A stretch of DNA of 64,000 nucleotides. It comes from Hyphococcus sp. Its GTDB lineage: Bacteria > Pseudomonadota > Alphaproteobacteria > Caulobacterales > Parvularculaceae. The notes below the pieces were generated by a model. That model did no database searches. It was not told the origin of the DNA and was given only the letters and a program-made list of their open reading frames with translations. The position numbers and the translations under genes are program-made. The stretch lies in contig JAJFFY010000078.1 in NCBI GenBank assembly GCA_021776415.1, forward strand, positions 1 to 64,000, written 5' to 3'. The number at the start of each line of letters is the position of its first letter. The first letter of the stretch is position 1. This document shows positions 61,752 through 64,000 of this stretch, in pieces.

Positions 61752-62214
61752 ACGCGAACAGATCGAGGAAGCGGCAAAGGCTACGGAAGAGCTTGCGCAA
61801 GTGGCTGAAGCGGCGGCGGCCAACGCCACCGGCGATGCGGATGTGGCGACCGCCGCCGCCGAACAGGCGCGCACTATCGCCGACCAACTGGCGACGCTGG
61901 CGGCCGCGAGCCCGATTTCAGACTTTGTGTTCCTGCTGACGATTTTCATCCTGACGATTTTCGTCGGCTATTACGTGGTCTGGTCAGTAACGCCGGCGCT
62001 GCATACGCCGTTGATGTCGGTCACCAATGCAATCTCCTCGGTGGTTATCGTCGGCGCGCTGATCGCGCTCGGCGCCGACCTTGCCGGATCGGCCGCTGGC
62101 GGCTGGTCGAAGGCGCTAGGGTTTGGGGGCGTTGCGCTGGCGAGCGTGAATATCGTCGGCGGCTTTCTGGTGACCCAGCGAATGCTCGAAATGTATAAGA
62201 AGAAGGAGCGATAG
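61741..62214 (+). CDS. pntAB: NAD(P) transhydrogenase alpha subunit, part 2
   Basis: The small membrane part of the split alpha subunit (157 residues). ATG 61741 lies inside the end of pntAA; the longer reading from 61666 is rejected. After an Ala/Glu-rich N-terminal segment (1-55) come three to four transmembrane helices ([55 protein letters not shown]), typical of PntAB. The split into three genes is usual for Alphaproteobacteria. Confidence 0.93.
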   Translation: MQDKREQIEEAAKATEELAQVAEAAAANATGDADVATAAAEQARTIADQLATLAAASPISDFVFLLTIFILTIFVGYYVVWSVTPALHTPLMSVTNAISSVVIVGALIALGADLAGSAAGGWSKALGFGGVALASVNIVGGFLVTQRMLEMYKKKER

Positions 62215-62222
62215 AGCCGCTT

Positions 62223-63623
62223 ATGGCCGATAACCTCCCAGCGTTACTCTATGTCGTCGCGGGCATTCTTTTTATTCTCGCCTTGCGCGGATTGTCGTCA
62301 CCGGAAACCGCGCGTCAGGGCAATCGCTTTGGCATGTTCGGCATGGCGATTGCCGTCGTAACGACGCTTTTCGTTTTACAAAACAAAGGCTTTGGCACCT
62401 GGTTTTTAATTCTCATTGCGATCGCCGCTGGCGCGGTTCCGGGCGCTTATATCGCCCGCCGGATCCCGATGACGGCGATGCCGCAACTGGTGGCGGCGTT
62501 CCACTCGCTGGTCGGGCTGGCGGCGGTGTTTATCGCCTGGGCGGCGTTCCTTGCGCCCGAAGCTTTCGGGATTGGCGAGCAGAACAATATTCACATGCAA
62601 TCGATCGTCGAGATGTCGCTCGGCGTTGCGATTGGCGCGATTACGTTTTCCGGTTCGATCATCGCGTTCGCGAAACTCAACGGCAATATGTCGGGCAAGC
62701 CGATCATGTTGCCGGCGCGCCATTCGATTAATCTCGGGCTCGGGGTTTTGATCCTGTTGTGCATTGGCCTGTTGATGACCTTCGAGCAAAACACCGCGAC
62801 GTTTATGATGCTGACGCTGGCGGCGTTTGTTCTCGGGTTTTTGATCATTATCCCGATTGGCGGCGCGGACATGCCGGTGGTTGTCTCGATGCTCAACTCC
62901 TATTCAGGATGGGCGGCGGCGGGTATCGGCTTCACACTAGAGAACATGGCGCTGATCATTACAGGCGCACTGGTCGGCTCTTCAGGCGCCATTCTTTCCT
63001 ACATCATGTGCAAGGCGATGAACCGGTCATTTATCTCGGTCATTCTCGGCGGCTTTGGCGGCGAGGATGCGGCCGCCGGCGCTGGCGAGGAGGAGACGCG
63101 CCCGGTCAAACGCGGCTCGGCGGACGATGCCGCGTTCATTATGAAAAACGCCAGCAAAGTCATCATCGTGCCCGGCTATGGCATGGCGGTGGCGCAGGCG
63201 CAGCACGCGTTGAAGGAAATGTGCGACAAGCTCAAAGCCGAAGGCGTTGAGGTTAAATATGCAATCCACCCGGTCGCCGGACGCATGCCAGGCCATATGA
63301 ATGTCCTGCTCGCCGAAGCGCAGGTGCCTTATGACGAGGTGTTTGAGCTGGAAGACATCAACGCCGAATTCCGCACCGCTGATGTCGCCTTTGTCATCGG
63401 CGCCAACGACGTTACTAACCCGGCGGCGAAAACCGACAAGGCCTCGCCGATCTACGGCATGCCGATCCTTGATGTTGAAAACGCCGGCACGGTATTGTTC
63501 ATCAAGCGCTCCATGGCGGCGGGCTATGCCGGCGTTCAGAACGAGCTGTTCTTCCGCGACAACACGATGATGTTATTCGGCGACGCCAAAAAAATGTGCG
63601 AACAAGTCGTCAAGGCGCTTTGA
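62223..63623 (+). CDS. pntB: NAD(P) transhydrogenase beta subunit
   Basis: The 466-residue beta subunit with eight or nine N-terminal transmembrane helices (about 1-265) that form the proton channel. The NADP(H)-binding domain III follows (about 290-466), seen in VIIVPGYGMAVAQAQHAL, KYAIHPVAGRMPGHMNVLLA and VIGANDVTNPAAKTDKASP. Length is normal. It lies eight bases after pntAB. Confidence 0.96.
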   Translation: MADNLPALLYVVAGILFILALRGLSSPETARQGNRFGMFGMAIAVVTTLFVLQNKGFGTWFLILIAIAAGAVPGAYIARRIPMTAMPQLVAAFHSLVGLAAVFIAWAAFLAPEAFGIGEQNNIHMQSIVEMSLGVAIGAITFSGSIIAFAKLNGNMSGKPIMLPARHSINLGLGVLILLCIGLLMTFEQNTATFMMLTLAAFVLGFLIIIPIGGADMPVVVSMLNSYSGWAAAGIGFTLENMALIITGALVGSSGAILSYIMCKAMNRSFISVILGGFGGEDAAAGAGEEETRPVKRGSADDAAFIMKNASKVIIVPGYGMAVAQAQHALKEMCDKLKAEGVEVKYAIHPVAGRMPGHMNVLLAEAQVPYDEVFELEDINAEFRTADVAFVIGANDVTNPAAKTDKASPIYGMPILDVENAGTVLFIKRSMAAGYAGVQNELFFRDNTMMLFGDAKKMCEQVVKAL

Positions 63624-63668
63624 TCTGCGTTTAGGTTGGGCGCCTCCATTTTAACGAGGGGTACTCAT

Positions 63669-64000
63669 ATGACCAAGTTTTTGCTGATCAGCGCCGCTGC
63701 GCTTGCCGTGGCGGGTTGCGCGTCATTACCCTTAGTCGGGAGCAATGACGCAGCGGCAACGAACGAAGCCCGCCTCGAAGCGGCGCTCGTCGCACAGTCG
63801 GACGCCGACAAGGCGCGCTACCAGTATCGCCACCCTAAACAAACGCTTGAGTTTTTTGGCGTTGAACCGGGCATGACGGTGGTTGATTCCCTGTCTGGAA
63901 AAATTTGGTATTCGGGCATTCTCGCGGCCTATCTCGGGCCAGACGGCAAGGTGATCGCTGCTGATTATTCCCTGCCCATGTGGAGACGGTTTGGCGGGTT
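63669..64000 (+). CDS. Lipoprotein-type SAM methyltransferase (start only)
   Basis: The first 110 codons of a gene cut by the window end. ATG 63669 follows GAGGGG. A lipoprotein signal (KFLLISAAALAVAGCAS, lipobox VAGC) is followed by RYQYRHPKQTLEFFGVEPGM, VVDSLSGKIWYSGILAAYLG and GKVIAADYS. The last parts match the SAM-binding start of the predicted methyltransferases of the COG4798 type, which are often exported. The Gly-rich loop that usually follows TVVDL is SLSGKIWYSG here. Confidence 0.75.
   Translation, partial: MTKFLLISAAALAVAGCASLPLVGSNDAAATNEARLEAALVAQSDADKARYQYRHPKQTLEFFGVEPGMTVVDSLSGKIWYSGILAAYLGPDGKVIAADYSLPMWRRFGG

Overview
The window is a chromosomal segment of a Gram-negative alphaproteobacterium. 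The supporting signs are the rseP-bamA-ompH-lpxD-fabZ-lpxA-lpxI-lpxB envelope operon with LpxI instead of LpxH, an alphaproteobacterial-type LexA box (GTTC-N7-GTTC) between uvrA and ssb, a CtrA-type box (TTAA-N7-TTAA) at 59022-59036, a three-subunit proton-translocating transhydrogenase behind an aa3-oxidase subunit IV gene, and many short palindromic intergenic repeats of the kind found in Caulobacterales/Parvularculales-like genomes. The family (Hyphomonadaceae or Parvularculaceae-like) is inferred, not proven.

Layout. 1-7821: outer-membrane protein assembly and lipid A synthesis (end of rseP, bamA, ompH/skp, lpxD, fabZ, lpxA, lpxI, lpxB), then tRNA-Trp(CCA). 8010-20952: a full aerobic phenylacetyl-CoA catabolic cluster in two divergent blocks: a minus-strand operon paaG-paaZ-paaK-paaR(TetR) and a plus-strand set paaJ, then paaABCDE, an extra PaaA/PaaC-like protein, paaH and paaF. 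Two related operator-like sequences lie in the two promoter regions. 20957-26172: an aromatic/aspartate-type aminotransferase, an Lrp/AsnC regulator and a divergent fused E1(alpha-beta)-E2 2-oxoacid dehydrogenase pair. Together with the paa genes this reads as a possible route from phenylalanine through phenylpyruvate directly to phenylacetyl-CoA and on to acetyl-CoA and succinyl-CoA. 26236-29538: a large Oar-like TonB-dependent receptor with a dyad upstream.

30267-38132: secE-nusG (detached from both tRNA-Trp and ribosomal protein genes), a GT2 glycosyltransferase, an HD-domain protein of the diiron oxygenase type, a sulfotransferase-like protein, a class IV aminotransferase, gamma-glutamyltransferase and an APC permease. 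38139-48093: accessory-looking DNA with a fragment echoing the C-terminus of the nearby haloalkane dehalogenase, small membrane proteins, dehalogenase, a secreted unknown, lpdA (probable E3 for the E1-E2 pair), unknown proteins, a TorF-like porin, a GIY-YIG protein among inverted repeats and a secreted unknown.

48114-53098: uvrA and ssb around a shared LexA box, a 135-residue lysine-rich histone H1-like repeat protein, a candidate structured RNA with strong terminators and a small lipoprotein. 53278-60113: Tat-exported nitroreductase-like protein, Tat-exported M24 peptidase, a CYP153-like alkane hydroxylase P450, an NtrC-type sigma-54 response regulator and an alpha/beta hydrolase, separated by repeat elements. 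60273-63623: aa3 oxidase subunit IV-like protein and pntAA-pntAB-pntB. 63669-end: the start of a lipoprotein-type methyltransferase.

The strongest candidate for an undescribed system is the aminotransferase/AsnC/fused E1-E2 module beside the paa cluster, together with the extra ferritin-like PaaA/PaaC relative. No CRISPR array, transposase or prophage was seen.
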